From positions 1,798,001 through 1,862,000 of the forward strand of contig NZ_CP043450.1 in the NCBI RefSeq assembly GCF_003286415.2: a DNA stretch of 64,000 nt. The letters run 5' to 3'. A model generated the notes under the pieces. The model did no database searches, was not told where the DNA came from, and was given only the letters and a program-made list of their open reading frames with translations. Positions 62,227 through 64,000 of the stretch are shown piece by piece (the stretch's first letter is position 1; every line of letters begins with the position of its first letter). The position numbers and the translations under genes are program-made. This stretch comes from Mucilaginibacter rubeus (lineage in GTDB: Bacteria > Bacteroidota > Bacteroidia > Sphingobacteriales > Sphingobacteriaceae).

Positions 62227-62267
62227 TTCAGTTAATTTTATATTTAGACGATGTTAAGCTTTGTATG

Positions 62268-62795
62268 TTACAACAAATGATCATTCTTTTTAAACCAGCC
62301 CAGCTTAGTTTCAGCATCACTTATTAAATTGTTGTAACTGTCCTGGTAATCAAACTGAAGGTCCTCATGTAGTTTACCAATTAATCCACGGATTTTTTCT
62401 ACCTGACGTGTTAGTATTAGCCTTAAAGGTTTGTATGAGGTGCGCCTGTCGGCATATTCAACGTAGTTTTCGCAAAAATTGATCAATAATTCAATTTCGG
62501 CACCTTTTGAAGTCATGAACTTAGTGTACTTACTTAGCAACCTCAATATTTTACGCATGCCTTTTGCGGCGTTATAACTTAATGACGACAGCTGGCTGAA
62601 CATAAATCCGGCTTCGGCCTTTACCTTTTCAATAAAGGCGGCTTCATCATGAGCTTCAAAGAGCAGGTAGGCGAGAAGCTCTTTGTTTTCCTTTTTATAG
62701 CGCGCTAAACTGAGCATTAATTCGGCCAGCTGCTCGTTGGGCAGGTGCTGAATTTCCTTTTTTATATGCTGTAGTCCGTAGGCTGTAGTAGTCAT
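62268..62795 (-). CDS. Hypothetical helical protein upstream of the sigma factor
   Basis: 175 aa, entirely helical in appearance, no signal peptide or membrane segment. It opens TTTAYGLQHIKKEIQHLPNE and ends WFKKNDHLL. I do not recognise a family. It lies 41 bp upstream of the ECF sigma gene on the same strand, so cotranscription is likely, and it is divergent from the symporter gene. Confidence 0.6.
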   Translation of the reverse strand: MTTTAYGLQHIKKEIQHLPNEQLAELMLSLARYKKENKELLAYLLFEAHDEAAFIEKVKAEAGFMFSQLSSLSYNAAKGMRKILRLLSKYTKFMTSKGAEIELLINFCENYVEYADRRTSYKPLRLILTRQVEKIRGLIGKLHEDLQFDYQDSYNNLISDAETKLGWFKKNDHLL

Positions 62796-62936
62796 ATTGT
62801 AAATAAGCGGGCAAAATACTAATTGTTTTTATAAAGTATGATAATGCTAAAACGTGGTAAGATGTTTTATTTGCCTAACGTGAGTTAGTGTAAAATAGAA
62901 TATTCCGAAGCCTGTTTAAACCGACCGTAAATTTTG

Positions 62937-62944
62937 TAGTTTTG
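62937..62944 (+). promoter_or_regulatory. Candidate minus-7 box of the symporter promoter
   Basis: TAGTTTTG matches TAnnTTTG. The upstream TGTTT at 62913-62917 is a weak minus-33. The start codon is 17 bp downstream, giving a very short leader. Confidence 0.35.
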
Positions 62945-62961
62945 CAGGCTTATTAAATTAA

Positions 62962-64000
62962 ATGAAAAAAAGCAGACTGACGCTCTTCATTTTTATCGCA
63001 CTGGTTTTGGGTGTGGTAGCCGGTTATATTTATAACACTTACGTTTTTGCCGATCTCAATAAACAGCTTAGTACCGCCAGTACAACTATTAAAAGTATCG
63101 ACAAAAATATAGAAGCATTATCCGATACTACCGTATCAGCCTATAAAGATCTTAAACTACAAAGAATTGCCCAGGTAAAACTTCAAAGTCAGGCAACCGA
63201 TGCCCGCGAAGACAAGCTTGAGCTATACAATATCCTGAGCAAGATTTTCCTTAACCTGATAAAAATGATTGTGGCTCCGTTGGTGTTCACCACATTGGTG
63301 GTAGGTGTTGCCAAGGTAGGAGATATTAAAGCCGTTGGCCGGATAGGGGGTAAAACGATGCTCTGGTTCATCAGTGCAACGCTGGTATCCCTGTTATTAG
63401 GAATGCTGTTGGTTAACCTGTTTGAGCCAGGTAAAACCATGCATCTTCCGCTTCCTGATAGTCATTTGAGTACAGGTATCAAAAAAACGGCCTTATCATT
63501 AACCGAATTTGTTGGTCACGTTTTTCCTAAGAGTTTTATTGAGGCTATGGCCAATAACGAGATCCTGCAGATTGTGGTGTTCTCTTTGTTTTTTGGCGTT
63601 GCTACGGCAGCAATAGGCGAGCAGGGCAAAATAGTGATCAAAGCTATGGACGCTTTTGCCCATGTGATCATGAAGATTACCGGTTATGTGATGAAAATGG
63701 CACCTTTAGCGGTGTTTGGTGCTATAACCGCAGTTGTTGCCAAACAAGGGATAGGCGTACTTTCAACTTATGGTATTTTTATCAGTGAGTTTTATTTTTC
63801 GCTGATCGTATTGTGGTCGGTGATTATATTGGCGGGATACATTGTATTAAGGAAGCCGGTATTCAGGCTGTTGAACAGTATTAAGGATGCCATGCTGATA
63901 GCTTTTAGTACTTCAACAAGCGAGGCAGCCTATCCAAAAGTGTTGGAAGAGCTGGAGAAGTTCGGTTGCAGTAATAAAATAGTGAGCTTTGTATTGCCAT
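62962..64000 (+). CDS. Dicarboxylate/amino acid:cation symporter (DAACS), 3' end beyond window
   Basis: 346 codons visible, open at the window end, so partial. It opens KKSRLTLFIFIALVLGVVAG (TM1). A long, polar, helical loop of about 55 residues follows (LSTASTTIKSIDKNIEALSD), then TM2 with NLIKMIVAPLVFTTLVVGV. It also has NEILQIVVFSLFFGVA, GYVMKMAPLAVFGAI and the serine-rich re-entrant loop FSTSTSEAAYPKVLEELEKFG that binds substrate in GltP-type carriers. The expected substrate is glutamate, aspartate or a C4-dicarboxylate. The missing C-terminus holds the NMDG-type motif, so it cannot be checked. Confidence 0.92.
   Translation, partial: MKKSRLTLFIFIALVLGVVAGYIYNTYVFADLNKQLSTASTTIKSIDKNIEALSDTTVSAYKDLKLQRIAQVKLQSQATDAREDKLELYNILSKIFLNLIKMIVAPLVFTTLVVGVAKVGDIKAVGRIGGKTMLWFISATLVSLLLGMLLVNLFEPGKTMHLPLPDSHLSTGIKKTALSLTEFVGHVFPKSFIEAMANNEILQIVVFSLFFGVATAAIGEQGKIVIKAMDAFAHVIMKITGYVMKMAPLAVFGAITAVVAKQGIGVLSTYGIFISEFYFSLIVLWSVIILAGYIVLRKPVFRLLNSIKDAMLIAFSTSTSEAAYPKVLEELEKFGCSNKIVSFVLP

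Overview
The window looks like a chromosomal segment of a Bacteroidota bacterium, most likely family Sphingobacteriaceae (a Mucilaginibacter- or Pedobacter-like genome; the genus is a guess). The reasons are promoters of the TTTG-N19-TAnnTTTG type, few visible Shine-Dalgarno sequences, many 'TonB plug', GH92, DUF5703 and DUF5723 type proteins, LytS/LytTR signalling, and an arginine pathway whose transcarbamylase resembles the Bacteroides N-succinylornithine enzyme. No phage, plasmid, IS transposase, CRISPR array, rRNA or tRNA was seen. The only clear RNA gene is the small SRP RNA at 55.0 kb.

Layout. 0-4 kb: a surface MG/plug-domain protein, a monooxygenase-like small protein and an AraC regulator. 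4.1-16.7 kb: a secreted glycan-degradation locus without SusC/SusD. It holds a DUF5703 glycosidase-like protein, an SGNH-alpha/beta-hydrolase double esterase, a membrane-spanning kelch-SARP type regulator, a GH92 alpha-mannosidase, a GH71/99-like enzyme and a GH3 enzyme. A 12-bp palindrome with a central CG occurs upstream of two of its units. 17-36.4 kb: mostly housekeeping genes (ZIP transporter, PAP2, glmM, cysteine desulfurase, rpoN, mscL, ChaN-like, ankyrin protein, rpmH-rnpA-yidD-tsaB, DUF5723 barrel, priA, S9 peptidase). 36.5-40.8 kb: a DUF6493-SWIM zinc-finger pair. 40.9-53.8 kb: aspartate kinase, proC-argB, NDH-2, a cation/proton antiporter, PaiB, and the run GNAT-argG-cupin-argC-argD-argF' on the minus strand. 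53.9-64 kb: YpdA, SRP RNA, two tandem 2H phosphoesterases, DinB, an acyltransferase-LytS-LytTR operon, an ECF sigma factor with a membrane partner, and the start of a dicarboxylate/amino-acid symporter cut by the window end.

How genes work together. GH92 plus the GH99-like enzyme suggest attack on alpha-mannosidic glycans; GH3 and the esterases would trim side groups. The arginine genes cover acylglutamate synthase (GNAT, inferred), argB, argC, argD, the transcarbamylase and argG; argH and the deacylase are not in the window. Valine at residue 90 of the transcarbamylase predicts the succinylated rather than acetylated route.

The most notable structure lies in and around the arginine operon. 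A palindromic repeat supplies coding sequence for the C-terminus of the cupin and the N-terminus of ArgC. A four-helix-bundle gene flanked by 27-bp inverted repeats (one mismatch) fills the GNAT-argG gap. A 41-codon reading frame containing three consecutive Arg codons lies in the presumed operon leader. At least four kinds of palindromic intergenic repeat occur across the window.
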